From contig CAJZBQ010000005.1 in the NCBI GenBank assembly GCA_914767885.1, forward strand, positions 930,001 to 994,000: 64,000 nt of DNA, read 5' to 3'. The notes beneath the pieces are model-generated. The model was not told the DNA's origin and searched no databases. It saw nothing but the letters and a program-made list of their open reading frames with translations. This document shows, piece after piece, positions 29,851-41,274 of this stretch. A program made the translations under genes and the position numbers. This stretch comes from Blepharisma stoltei. Taxonomy: Eukaryota; Ciliophora; Heterotrichea; Heterotrichida; Blepharismidae. The first letter of the stretch is position 1. The number at the start of each line of letters is the position of its first letter.

Positions 29851-32800
29851 ATGGTATGGACACTTCTTCTTTTTATTTGCTCGTTGTCCCTATCAAATGC
29901 AGGAACCCGCAAAATAAGTGATGTTTACTTACTATTACCACAAACGCTTCATGCTCCAAACGCTAGACATGTCCATTACAAAATCCAAGCTTACGAAGGA
30001 TGTTATCGCTGGAGCACGGCCAATCCAAAAGTAGTCGCCCTTACAGAAATTCCTGGTGGAATATTACCAATGAACTCAGAAGGTTCAGATACAAACCTTA
30101 TGCGAGATTCTTATGGGAAAAATTGCTACCCAGAATCAGTGTTAGAACCTGTGGCTACTGTAGATCGCCCGCCAGTCACTCTCGTTACTGCAGCTGATCA
30201 ATGTAAGATTTTATATAGTAAATAATGGCCAGATCCTCAAATGTGAGGTCAAGGTAGAAAAAATTGTTCGCTTACCCGTCCAGGTTAATAATAAACATAA
30301 GATCGTGAATATTAAAATTCATATTTAGCCTATCTGCTTTAATTTTAGGATATAAATATATTAGGAAAAAACCCCAAATTTTTTATGATATAATTTATTT
30401 AAATAATATTCAAATCATTTTTAAAGCAATAAAATAAATTTGCTTAAATAGCTTGCTCATTATTAATAGAATAGTTAGAGATTTTGACCACAGTCAAAAG
30501 TTTCAGAGTCCAAGATCATCAGCGACTATTAGCACAAGCCTATGATGCCGAAGGCAACGTGTTCTCCAGCTTAGAAGGGCTTCGCTTCAGATGGCAGATA
30601 GTCTCAGGCTCTGACGCTATGGGAATTCCACGGCTTAAAGACTCTTTAGTCACTTCAAGCGAAGTCAGACGCGAAATCGAGAACTCAAACTACCAAAGTG
30701 ACATCATTCTTGTCGAAGGCAAGTCTACTGGCATTGCAAACATCACCCTCAAGATTGAGGAGCCTGGCTACGAAGACATCCCAGTGGCTTGGACCATTAT
30801 TTCTATCTCTGAGCCATTCACAATAATCCCTTCAACTGAAATCATCGTCCCAGTCAGATCATTTGTTAAATACAGAATTTTCAAGGTGTTCGAAGGGAAA
30901 CTCTACAAAGAAATCGACCTGCCAAGCAAAGAATTCAAGTGGTCGACGCCTTTTGCTAAGCTTTTAGAAGTAAAAGACTCAGGCGAGCTTTTCACATTAG
31001 ACGAAAAAGGGATTGGACATATAGTGGTTCACGACACCAAAATAGAAAGCAACACCCTTCAATGCGAAGTCAACGTGGTAGCCCCTGACAGGATGGTTAT
31101 CATTGTAGAGCCTTATAAAGCTGAAAGCCCACCTAAACGAAGCTACAATGCAGAAGAATTTTTAGAGCTTTCTAACCCTAAAGAGTCTCCAAAATCTAAC
31201 TGGAATTTAATTTCAGGTCAAACTTATTCATTAAAAATCAAGCTTTTTTGGAGGAATAAAGAAATTTTGATACCAGAAAACGCGAATTTCAAGGTCACTT
31301 TTCAGCAGCCGGAATTTTGGGATGTTACTTCAAAATCTCAGAATGGGGACCATTTGGTGGTGATACCTAAGCTAGCCCCAGACTATGTGAATAATATTTT
31401 GCCTACCAAAATCTATGGGAAGCTGGAAGTAGTTAAAAGCAGAAATTCCAAGCTTCAAGACTGGATCCCAGACCCAGCTATTACTGATACAGAAGATGTG
31501 ACAATTTTGAAGCCTGTCAAAATTATTGAAGAAAGAAGACCTGTCTTGCTTCCTTATTTCGCAGTCCTTACCCAAGCACCAGACAGAAAAGGACATCTCG
31601 CACAAGAATATAAGCTAAAAGTCCAAGGTGGCTCTCCTTCTTTACAATGGGAAACCAGCGACTCCTCAGTTGCCTCAGTCACTCCAAATGGCATTGTGTA
31701 TGCCCACAGACTAGGAAATACTATTATATCAGTAATAGACGCCAGCAATAATAATAACAGAGACTCTATCTCAATAGAAGTCGCAATGGTCGAAAAATTG
31801 ATTTTTAAAGACGACAGAAAAGAAATCATAAAAGACCACTCTGAGGTCTCTGAAATTGTAGGACTCGCCTCACAGAGCCGAAAATTCCATAACTGCTCAT
31901 CAATTTACTTAGACTGGGAAGTCAGAAAAGGCCAAGATATAGTAAAAGTACTTGAAAAAGGCACAGTCACAGAAAATAAAAGATTTGATGGAGTTTGTGA
32001 AGTAAGAGGACTAGGCGGGGCAAGTGAAGGCCAAGCGCTATTAAGTGTAAAATTGATACATCAAGCAACCGAAATCAGCTCAAAACAGCCAGAAATAAGG
32101 CTTAGCTCAGAAGAAGGGAGAATTGGAGTTTTCCTTCCATTGTCATTAGGAATTCAAGAAAAAGTGGAGGTTTCTGGGAATAATATTACAAGGACGTTTA
32201 TTTATGAAAAAAATGCCATTGTGCTGACACCTGGGTCGAGTGCAGCAATTCCACTTGTAGGAGGTCCTTTGCCATGGGACGATTTCCCACAATATTTCCA
32301 TGAGCAAGCAACTGATGAGCAGCGATATCTAAATATTCAAATCCAAAGCAAAAAGCTGCCTAGAGACAGAAGAACATTATACGTAGCCTGTCCTGCAGGA
32401 GTAAAAAACAAAGATTTCTCAGTCCAAATATCAGTTTACAATGAAAAATTTGAAGAACTAAGAGCTCCTGGTCTCTCCACACTAAGCTTAGCAATTGGCT
32501 GCTACCTACCTAACGCTATGACCCTGAATTGGCTTAATGACAAAGACTACCTTTCAGACCTAAAATGGAAAGCTCTGCCTACTTACTATGACAGATTCAA
32601 TAGAAAGCTTCCTTCAGCCTTCTCTGAAGGCTACTGGGTGATCCTTCACAACCAAGAACTTAAAGTAAACCTAACTCTCTGGGACAATAAATCCCGCCTG
32701 TTCTACAACTTCTCAAGCTCCAATTTAGAATGGAGTTCTGACAAGCCAGAACTGATTTCTTACCTTAACTACGAAAACCCAATCCACCAAAAAGCTACTT

Positions 32801-35800
32801 TAATTGGTATTGATGAAGGCCCAGTCACTTTAGAAGCAAGGATAAATAAACTGCAAGACGGGACTGTTCTTTATCCATCAGTCTCAGCAAACCTACACAA
32901 TGAAGTTGTGAAAAACGTCGAAATCTCACCAAATTCGTACTCTTTGTACCTCCACAAGCAAAATGTGCTAGAGCTGTATATCAATTATGGCTCTGGACTA
33001 TTTGAAATTTCTAGCAATTCTTCTGATATTATCCAATACGCCTATGACGGGTATCGAAAAATCTCAGTATTCCCTAAGCGCTCAGGCAGGGTCAGTATAA
33101 GAGTAGACGACAAAGGACTTCCAGGCTCCCTCCCTGCATTTTCCAATATTCTTGTATCAGGCTTAGCAGCAATGGAGCTTAAAGAAGGCGGATTAATCCA
33201 AGTAAACTCCACAATTGTGCTTCAGTTAACTGCTTTAGACTCAGAAGGCCGCCCATTTAACTTAAACGAGCACAAATGGATGAATTTAGAGCTCCAATTT
33301 GGCTCAAGTGACGCATTTAAAGTGATCAGTGTTTCTGACAATTTCTATGAATGGGTGCTCAAAGGAGTCGTTGTAGGGGATTTCCAAGTCTACGCATATG
33401 GTAACAAAATGAAGATTGGTGACGATACGTCTACACAAAGGAGTAATATTGTCCTTATTGACGTATTTCCACCGTTAGAGATAATCCCACCTGATGTACT
33501 TTTATTGCCTGGGTCAAAATATACATTAAATTACAGAGGTGGCCCTGACCCTTCAAAGTATACATTTTACCAAATTTATTTGAACTGGATCATGACTGAC
33601 GATAAAGTCGCTATTATTGACTCTACTACAGGTCTTTTAACCACGCTAAAAGTAGGAGAAACACCTATTAATTTACAAATGCTGAGGAAACGAGAAGTCC
33701 TTACCCAAGCTTTTGGAAGAATCAGAGTAAAACTTGCTACAAGTGTAGGGATTTTAGGTATGGGACCTGGAAGATCAGTCTTAAAAGACAGCGCCACAAG
33801 GCTAGTAGCTGTAATATACCATAATGGCGAAACTTTTACAGATGGGAACACCAATATTGACTATACTTGGAAAAGCAACAGCCCAACTGTATACTCTATT
33901 TTCCAAGAAGGTGACGACATCGGCAAACAAATAGCAGTAACTGGCTTAGCCTTAGCAGGTGGTAAAAGTGATATCACCTTACACGTAGAAATCCACTACC
34001 CTGCTGAGTACAAGGGAAATGAACATCTTTTTAACTCAAAAGTGACGGCCTCAGTCGACCAAAGCTTGATCTCCCAAACTCCATCTCACCGTTGTATATC
34101 TTATTTATCCTATGACTGTCAAGAAGAGTTTTCTAGGTGGATGGACTCAACCATTTTCCTTATGCCAATCTATTCTCAGTTTAAGCTGCCTTCTAATAAA
34201 GAAGACAAAGCTACATTTAGGTGCCTTGAGTGCAGAGAAGAGCTCATAAAAGTATCTGACCAAGGAGTAGTCACAGCTGGGTCACAGAAAGGAGAAGCCA
34301 GCATTATTATCCACCATGCCAGGGTTAAAGGCGATTTTCACCCAGTCAATATTGCAGTCACTGATATTGAGTCCATTTTGATAGACAAAGCTTATTTGTC
34401 AAGGTCAATGGCACTTGGCTCTGAGCTAGAGTTTAGTGTGATTTGTCAAGATCTTATGGCAAGGAGCTTCCCAGCTGGATTTGAATATGGGGTCGATATT
34501 GGCTTAGAGGTGTCAAATTCAAGGGTGGTGCAGGCATCATTAGAAAATAGAAATTCCACACTGAAAATTAGGTCACAGTATGTAGGAGATACCCTTGTGA
34601 AGGTTTTCTTGAATAGCAACCCATTAGTGAAAGATATCATTTTGGTATCTGTAAGCTCAGTTATGAGACCTGTCGCCCCTGTTTTGTTACATTTAGGAGG
34701 AGAAGTGCAGTTCCAGACAACTCACTCGACACCTGCAGGAGTTGAAGGCAGCTGGAGTGTAGAAAATCCTAACATTGTGTCTGTTGACAGCCGCGGCTAT
34801 GTCAAATCTTTACAAGAAGGAGAAACCTACATCCACTACAAAGAAAAAAGCATGGACCTCAAAAGCCTAGTCGTCGTCAGCAAGATCAAAGCTATAAATC
34901 TCGCCCCTGGTGCTCCTTCCCACATCACGAACTATGAAAAGCACCCCCACTACCAAGAAAACTACAAAATTCCTCTAAAACTCTATCTAGACTCAGAAAA
35001 AACAAAAGAATTAGCTCCTACAAGAGACGAAGACAAAAAATTAATAAAACAAAACATCAGCATGAGATGTATAACTCCCAGTCACTCTGAATGGGTAACC
35101 GTTAGCAGTGCAGAAGACAAAACTAGCCGATCTGAAGAGCCAAATAGCTACTCTTGTATTATTACTCCTATACAAAATCCTGCATCTATTTCTATCCCTC
35201 CAAAGGAAATTGCAATAAAAGTCATTTTCAGTGCTAAAGATAAATCACTTTATACTCAGGAAGCCACTGTATATCTTCCATTTATATCAAAATTTGTCAT
35301 CCCTACGTCAGATAAACAAGTTATCTTGTCAGGGAGGGTTACCAAACATGTGGTACAAATAGGTGGAAACTGCCAGACGATACAGGCGAATTCTGATTTG
35401 TCGTTAATTACTGTTCAAAAGTCAGAAGTCAGCGGAAAATGCCAGCTGGAAATTGGGATTATGGGTGCGGATACTGATATGAGGCAAAGGAAAGTGGAGG
35501 TTATTGATAGTGTCACAGGGCAAAAAGAAGATATTTATGTGACTTATTATGTGGAAGCTGGAAAAATTGATACTTCAGCGCCTTTTAGCTTGCATGATTT
35601 GCTAGTTATAGTGGCTTTAGCATTTTTAGTTTACATTCTTTATTATTTCTTCAAGAGTTCGCCACCTGGACATACACCGGTGAGGATCCCACAAGCTCAG
35701 TCTGGAATGCATCAGCCAAGAGCTCCACAAGCACATTTATTCCCACAGCCTATGAGGCAAACTCCAAATATATCTGCAGGACCTGCTTCATCACCTGGAT

Positions 35801-35841
35801 CATCAGCTTATAAACAAACAGCGTATAGGCCAAACTATTAG
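29851..35841 (+). CDS. NUP210: Nuclear pore membrane glycoprotein gp210
   Basis: About 1,922 residues, close to the animal protein (1,887). Signal peptide MVWTLLLFICSLSLSNAG, then a long lumenal region of repeated Ig/BIG2-like beta-domains, a single TM helix near the end (LLVIVALAFLVYILYYFF) and a short Pro/Ser-rich tail facing the pore. N-terminal family signatures are VYLLLPQTLH, EGCYRWSTANPKVV, then after the joins AQAYDAEGNVFSSLEGL. A 16-nt intron (30203-30218) and a 203-bp TA-bounded IES (30273-30475) must be removed; the second join reads KIVRLEILTTVKS. The repeated BIG2 motif is seen as WETSDSSVASVTPNG and WSVENPNIVSVDSRG. The rest is one uninterrupted 5.3-kb exon, notable in a region where most exons are broken. 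Confidence 0.92.
30273..30475. other. TA-bounded IES, 203 bp, in NUP210
   Basis: TA at 30273-30274 and 30476-30477; removal gives GTT CGC TTA GAG ATT and continues the gp210 N-terminus. AT-rich, no repeats recognised. Confidence 0.85.
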
Positions 35842-36371
35842 GTAAATTAGAATAAAATTTAATTCTTTGGTAATAATCTTGGCTTCTAAAATTTTTTATA
35901 ATTTTATAGGATTATAAAGCGATAAAAATTTAAAATTATTTTTACTTTAAACAAAAAAGCCAAAAAAATCTTTTCTTGATAATTCTAAAATAATAAGTTT
36001 TCAATAGGGTTTTTGCATTATAAAGTATTGATATGCTTACTCTCACTCATGATAGGAGAGAAAATTGACAAATTATAGTTTTGGAAATTAAGGCAATAAA
36101 ATTTCTATATATGAAATGATAAAAATAATTTAAATTAATTGTAAAATTGTATTAGGGAATCTCTTGTCCGTTCTCAGTGCAGTTAGAAATTCTAAATTAT
36201 CTAAAACATGTGATGATTTAAGTATATTTTGGTTTTCAGACACTATGCGTTTTTTATGATAAAAAGCTTATCCATATTAATTTAAAACTGGCAATAAAAA
36301 TTAAAATTAAATGATATATGAAAATCTAGATTTATCTAGGTGCTTTCCAGCAGCTATGGAAGCGTTTGTGT
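35842..36371. other. AT-rich intergenic stretch
   Basis: About 530 bp after the NUP210 stop; no frame, repeat or RNA structure seen. Confidence 0.45.
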
Positions 36372-36381
36372 ATTCAAATTC

Positions 36382-36924
36382 CATATATATTAAAATGGCG
36401 TTGCAAATTAACCCTTTTCCCAATTCCTGTAGCCAAAGGCTTCATAACACCAAGAACTGAGAAGAAAAGTACTCAATAAGTGTATCTGGTAATAATTTGG
36501 GCCAATTTGTTGGAGTAGCAATGCATGGCTGCTAGCCTTAGCCTGCTTTCGAATAAGTCTTTTTCCTCATATGGAGGCTGAACTTGGACTAGAAAGAGAA
36601 AGTTTAGTATTGCCTAGGACATCTACTATGTCAATTGAGGAGCTCTTTAGCACGGCACCATGCGTTGTGTCTATGCTTCGGGTTCTATATTTTTCAACAA
36701 AGAAACGAGAAATTCTATTTTTCGAATTTTTGAAAGGCAACCTAAGCTAAAGCGGCATAGTGATCTAGAGTCTCCTCCAATTTCTGGTTAGAGACCTCTG
36801 TCCAAAAAATTAATCACCGTAATGTCGTGTATGAACTGGTCAGCAAGCACTGATGCGTTAATGGAGGTTTTTATTTGCTTTCAGGCTCCTTAGATACTTC
36901 TCAATGATTATTAAATTTAAACGC
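36382..36924 (+). mobile_element. Retroposon-like insertion R2 (543 bp)
   Basis: Flanked by 10-bp repeats ATTCAAATTC at 36372-36381 and 36925-36934. It starts CATATATATTAAAATGGCG, the same 5' signature as the RPB2 insertion, and is GC-richer than its surroundings. No coding capacity is recognised. It lies just upstream of the second Myb gene. Confidence 0.7.
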
Positions 36925-36941
36925 ATTCAAATTCAGCTTCT

Positions 36942-37833
36942 ATGAATTTCGCGCCAAATCTTTTTCCTTTTTACTATGTCAATCCAATGTTTAACCAGTC
37001 TTCTACATTCCCACAAGCAGTTTCACCAATAATATCAGAGAACCAGAACGTAGATATTATTGAAAACCCAGAAGAAAAACTCCCAGATCCAAGAACTTTA
37101 TTAGCAAGAAGAAGGCTCAACAGGTCCTTGAAAAATAAGAGGTGAACATTTGAAGAAGATACACAGCTGATAGGCCTAATAAAAACCTATTCTTTAGATT
37201 GATATAAAATTTCTGCAAAAATGAAAGATCGAGCTCCAGATGCTTTAAAAAGCTTGAAATAATTAATTTAATTTTTGATGATTCAGCCAGATTATGGGCA
37301 CAGAATTGTCTAAGGAAAGACAAATATCCAGCTTGTAAGAGAGATTGTTAGCATAAATATACCAGAAAAATAAAATTTTAAAACGCCATTTATTTATTAT
37401 ACTTTAAAAAACAGATTTTATGGAGTATTAAAAAAGAACTTACCAGCTCAATTAATTAAAGAGTTGGATTATTCGATTAGGACTACAAGGCAGATAAAGA
37501 AAGATTCTAATATAAAACCTTATATTGCTGATGAATGAGCAGAAGAAACAAACACAAAAATAATAGAAAGTAGCATAAAAGAATTAGAAGCAGATTTACA
37601 GCATTCCGAAGCGTTGCCAAAAAATGAAAAAAAAATTCTTTTAAGCCTTTTTAGAACTAATCTGTAACAAATTTATAAAAAAATGAATAAAACTCATTTT
37701 TACCTTTATTTGGTAATTAATATAGCAAGATATAGAAAAACTCAAAGGAAATATGGATAAATTAGAAGAGCATTTGAGCCTTGTAAGAAATCAGATCATT
37801 ACATTAAGCACAAAATCGCTTGCTAGTAATTAA
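36942..37833 (+). CDS. Myb/SANT-like protein interrupted by three short IESs
   Basis: The start MNFAPNLFPFYYVNP is followed by a basic stretch (RRRLNRSLKNKR), then a Myb repeat with TGA-coded tryptophans (WTFEEDTQLIGL, LDWYKISAKMKDRAPDAL) and, after two IESs, a recognition-helix-like segment LKNRFYGVLKKEL. The C-terminus is helical (KLEEHLSLVRNQIITL) and ends TAA at 37831-37833. Frame analysis supports IESs near 37246-37292 (47 bp), 37349-37394 (46 or 49 bp) and 37658-37730 (73 bp), giving 241 residues. The middle exon is only about 55 bp. DNA binding is inferred from the Myb fold; the second repeat is shorter than usual, so a boundary error there is possible. Confidence 0.6.
37246..37292. 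other. Candidate TA-bounded IES, 47 bp
   Basis: TA at 37246-37247 and 37293-37294; joins RAPDAL to WAQNCLRKDKYP. Confidence 0.5.
37349..37394. other. Candidate TA-bounded IES, 46 bp (49 also fits)
   Basis: TA at 37349-37350 and 37395 or 37398; joins CKRDC to YTLKNRFYG, a Myb recognition helix. Confidence 0.5.
37658..37730. other. TA-bounded IES, 73 bp
   Basis: TA at 37658-37659 and 37731-37732; joins LSLFRT to IEKLKGNMDKLEE in frame. Confidence 0.6.
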
Positions 37834-38171
37834 TATAACGAAAAAATAATATTAAAAATCAAAAAAATAAATATTCTTATATTATTTTATTTATCTATAA
37901 TTAAAATATATAAATTGTTAAACAAAAATCAATAATTGCTATCTTAATTATACTTTTTTATCATTCTCATAATTAATTATTCATTTTATCAAGATGAAAT
38001 TTAAGTCTTAATTCAAGGCAAAATTATTCATAATTCCTACATCTATAAAGTGTTATTATACAAATTTCTCATATAATTAGCCACCTTAAATGAAATTTCA
38101 AGGCAAATTTAAACTTTGATAACTATTAAGGCTGCATATTCATTAATTCCATTGAGATTTATCATTTCTAA
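37834..38171. other. AT-rich intergenic stretch
   Basis: About 340 bp between two plus-strand genes; AT-rich and without recognisable signals. Confidence 0.4.
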
Positions 38172-38987
38172 ATGCATAAGTTTCACAAGCCTTCAAGAAG
38201 CTCCGAATCTCTTCCTTTTATAAAAGTCTCACAGCCTCACGGGAACAATTTGAACGTCGCGCTTCGGGTTTCTCGATTTTCAAACTATGTATTCATGCAG
38301 TCTCAATCAATTAAAATAAAAAAACGATTGCCTCATCAGCCGAAATTTGACTTCTCAGCAACTCCACAGCAAAGGCTGGGGAATTATTTCGTCAATATTA
38401 ATACAGATACTGCAGAGAATGACAATATTTTATCTAATCATTTAAATATCACAGCTTATTCAGAAATAGAAACTCCAAGCGAATTGAATAAATCACCATC
38501 ATTTATATTAAGAAATAGCGAAAGCCCTAATCGCTTTAAAAAATGCATAGAAATTGACTCAGTTTCTGGGCAGACCCGACAAAAATCCATCACGAATTTA
38601 GTAATGCCAGCAATAAAAAATCCTTCAAATAGCTCAATTTTAGATAAGAAAAATATGAAAAAAACCAAAGCAACTCCATTTTTGAATGTTTCTCAAATGA
38701 CACTATCCTATCAAAAAAGCCCGAAAAAAGAAAGAAACGAGGAAAGCCCTATAAGATTAAGAAGAAAACTTATAGTTGAAGACCCAGAATATTTATCTTT
38801 TGATAATTCGCTGATTGATAATAAGAAGAAAACATTTCCCTTAGACTCTATATCAATCAAGAAGAAATTAGCAATAAAGAAAAGTAAAGCCAATGATGAA
38901 AAAAGGGTAAAAAAGAAAAATTCGCTTAGTTCTTGGGATGCACTGACAAATAGACTATCTTCTGCAAGCAACTTTATTCTTGCTTAA
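38172..38987 (+). CDS. Unknown basic, Ser-rich protein
   Basis: Single exon of 271 residues, start MHKFHKPSRSSESLPF, stop TAA. Strongly basic with Lys runs (KKLAIKKSKANDEKRVKKKN) and many SP sites; no hydrophobic segments or recognised domain. The composition suggests a disordered, possibly nuclear or cytoskeletal protein. No IES is needed to read it. Confidence 0.6.
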   Translation: MHKFHKPSRSSESLPFIKVSQPHGNNLNVALRVSRFSNYVFMQSQSIKIKKRLPHQPKFDFSATPQQRLGNYFVNINTDTAENDNILSNHLNITAYSEIETPSELNKSPSFILRNSESPNRFKKCIEIDSVSGQTRQKSITNLVMPAIKNPSNSSILDKKNMKKTKATPFLNVSQMTLSYQKSPKKERNEESPIRLRRKLIVEDPEYLSFDNSLIDNKKKTFPLDSISIKKKLAIKKSKANDEKRVKKKNSLSSWDALTNRLSSASNFILA

Positions 38988-39093
38988 TTTTAAAATAACA
39001 TAAATGGCTTATATTATTTTATATAGATTAAAATTAATATTTTATTTATTTTCCACTAAAAAGCATCAATTTATTAGAGTTTTTACAATTAAA

Positions 39094-41229
39094 TTACATT
39101 ATCTTAGGCTCCACACTAATCCTTTCATTTATATGAGAAAAATTGCTTTGAATTTCAATTTCAGAGTCACCTTTTCCATGCATAGGCTTCAGCTTATAAG
39201 CTTCATGGCTTGGAACAATATTTATGTAAAACATATCTTCAGCTTCAGGCCCTGTATAGTTAAAATGAGGTGGTGTATTAGATTTGCATAGCGAAGCTAC
39301 TACATTTGCAAAGCAAGATTCACGATATGGATTTTTATACGGAACTTTTCATGTATTTTTAAGCTGCTCACTTGACGTTTGGTTTGTAAATAACAAATAC
39401 ATATGAAAGCCACAGAGCCCAAGCAAAAATCACATTTCCTACATATAAAATACTAAAAAACTATACGCTGCTAGAAAAGTTGAAACAGCCCCATCTCTGA
39501 GCGCTTCTGAAACAGCTTGGGCTTGATCAGATTTACCATCATAATCTTTTATCAGCAATAATAAATGCAAAAGTGATCCTACAAAATTGATGACTACAAG
39601 AATAGAAGTACTTGTCAAAAAAATTATGAAATATTTATAATTCCTTTTGCCTACACAGTTTCCTATCCAAGGACAATGATGGTCAAATTTTTCTACACAC
39701 ACATTGCATTCAGAGATGGTATAGGTTTTTATTATAAAATAAAAAAAGGGTTTAATATATGGAAAAAATAAATAGATATAAAATTTCGTATCTTCACACG
39801 ACGACTATTTCATAACAAATATTTTTTTTTGGCCTATTTTTTTGGCCTATTTTTTTTTGGCCTATTTTTGTTTGGCCTATTTTTTTGTGGCCTATTTTTT
39901 TTTTTGGCCTATTTTTTTCACCTATTTTTTTTTGGCCTATTTTTTTTGGCCTATTTTTTTTGGCCTATTTTTTTTTGGCCTATTTTTTTTTAGCTATTTT
40001 TTTTTTGGCCTATTTTTTTTTGGCCTAATTTTTTTTGGCCTAATTTTTTTTGACAATTTTTTGACAATTTTTTACTAATATTTGGGTATAATTCTATACT
40101 AATTATTTTAATATATTTTTTAATGTGTTTTAAACGATTTAACCAATAAAAAATGCACCCTTAACAGATTCTTCCTCAATGAATACTAATCTATTAATTT
40201 TTAAAATTTCGAGAATTTTAGGTTTAATTAGGAGTTTTCCACTTAATTTACTCAATATTAACCGCGTAAGGAAAAGTCTCTGTTTCTCAATAAGGTTTTA
40301 GTCCTCTCAGCAGCTTCATGAATGAGGCCAGGCAAAAAAAGGCCAAAAAAATTAGGCCAAAAAAAATAGGCCAAAAAAGTAGGCAAAAAAATAGACCAAT
40401 AAAAATAGACCAAAAAAAATAGGCCAAAAAAATAGGCCAAAAAAAAATAGGCCAAAAAAAAATAGGCCAAAAAAAATAGGCCAAAAAAAAATTAGGCCAA
40501 AAAAAATAGGCGAAAAAAATAGTCGTTATGAAATAGTCGTCGTGTGAAGTAACCATAAAATTTAGGCAAAAATAAATGAAAAATAAACATTCAGAGCAAT
40601 GTGAGCATCTTGGTGGTCTTACTATCATACAAGTTTGGCAATATTTTAGCTTCATCAAATTACTCCCATGTGGAACTTGTGCAAATTTATGCTCAATTGG
40701 TGAAAACACAGCTTTATTTGTAGCGATATGATAAGGAATCGTATAAGTTCTTGCAGGTCCTTTAGAAAATGGAGGTTCCTGGCGAGGTAAAAATCCAGGA
40801 TCAGTTGTAGATGTTATAAACATATAAGAAATGCTTATAAGCTGGAAAATTAGCGATAAAGGAAGAAAAAATGACAGTCCTTCATATTCTAAAAGTTTTA
40901 CACATGTAGTAGTCAAAAATAAAGTTGCAGGGACATTGGCTATATACTATTCTTCTTCATTTTTAGACAATTCCATATAAGCTTAGTGGCAATTTCCCAA
41001 AAAAAAGGCATTTACTTAAATTTCAAATAAAAATCAAGGAAAAAAATTTCCAAATTCCCAAAAATCGCAGAATAAATTCATCGACCAGGACATTAATCAA
41101 TACAAAAGAAATTCACGCTCTTCAATAATCAGGCCTACCTTAAAATCACCCCATAATTATCCTTCCTTTGCAAAAGAATTTGTTATCCCCTGGTCACTGA
41201 TGATAAGCTTTTCTCTGTGTTTTCTTCAT
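39094..41229 (-). CDS. DHHC-type palmitoyltransferase
   Basis: Protein S-acyltransferase; transfers palmitate to cysteines of membrane proteins. After removing two IESs (40945-41140; 39707-40587) and a 15-nt intron (39439-39453) the 347-residue protein has the N-terminal [11 protein letters not shown] (family pattern NRFxCxGRxxxGP), paired TM helices, the TTDPGF motif, the full Cys-rich domain KYCQTC ... [20 protein letters not shown] with catalytic DHHC, two more TM helices, and a C-terminal [10 protein letters not shown] resembling the TTxE motif. The start ATG is 41229; the stop TAA 39094-39096. The large IES falls between CSHCSEC and NVC, inside the zinc-binding core, so precise removal is essential. 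Two Trp are coded by TGA in the first exon. Confidence 0.9.
39707..40587. other. IES in the DHHC core with a 9-bp non-TA repeat, containing element D1
   Basis: Direct repeats CATTCAGAG lie at 39707-39715 and 40588-40596. Removal of 881 bp gives the invariant spacing CSHCSECNVC. No TA pair gives this spacing. Of the 881 bp, 777 belong to the nested element D1 with its target duplication, leaving an older 104-bp IES. Confidence 0.8.
39787..40554. mobile_element. Element D1: inverted 14-bp arrays with 9-bp target duplication (768 bp)
   Basis: 9-bp repeats ATAAAATTT at 39778-39786 and 40555-40563. Near-terminal inverted repeats CTTCACACGACGACTATTTC at both ends. The left half holds about 15 units of GGCCTATTTTTTTT, the right half about 10 reverse-complement units, separated by a 270-bp core shared with D2. 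No transposase frame; the Phe/Ala/Tyr-rich frames are array artefacts. Confidence 0.88.
40945..41140. other. TA-bounded IES, 196 bp, in DHHC gene
   Basis: TA at 40945-40946 and 41141-41142; removal joins KGRIIMGWF to [10 protein letters not shown] in frame on the minus strand. Confidence 0.78.
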
Positions 41230-41274
41230 ATCCTTTATTATTTAATTCTAGACTTATTATTTTCCAATTATTAT

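Noticed and set aside
39842-40078. Open frames rich in Phe, Ala, Tyr (also 40258-40470, 54146-54421, 54763-55026) and the Lys/Asn/Arg/Pro frame 54120-54362
   Set aside because: They are translations of the 14-bp arrays of the D elements; any frame through such an array is open.
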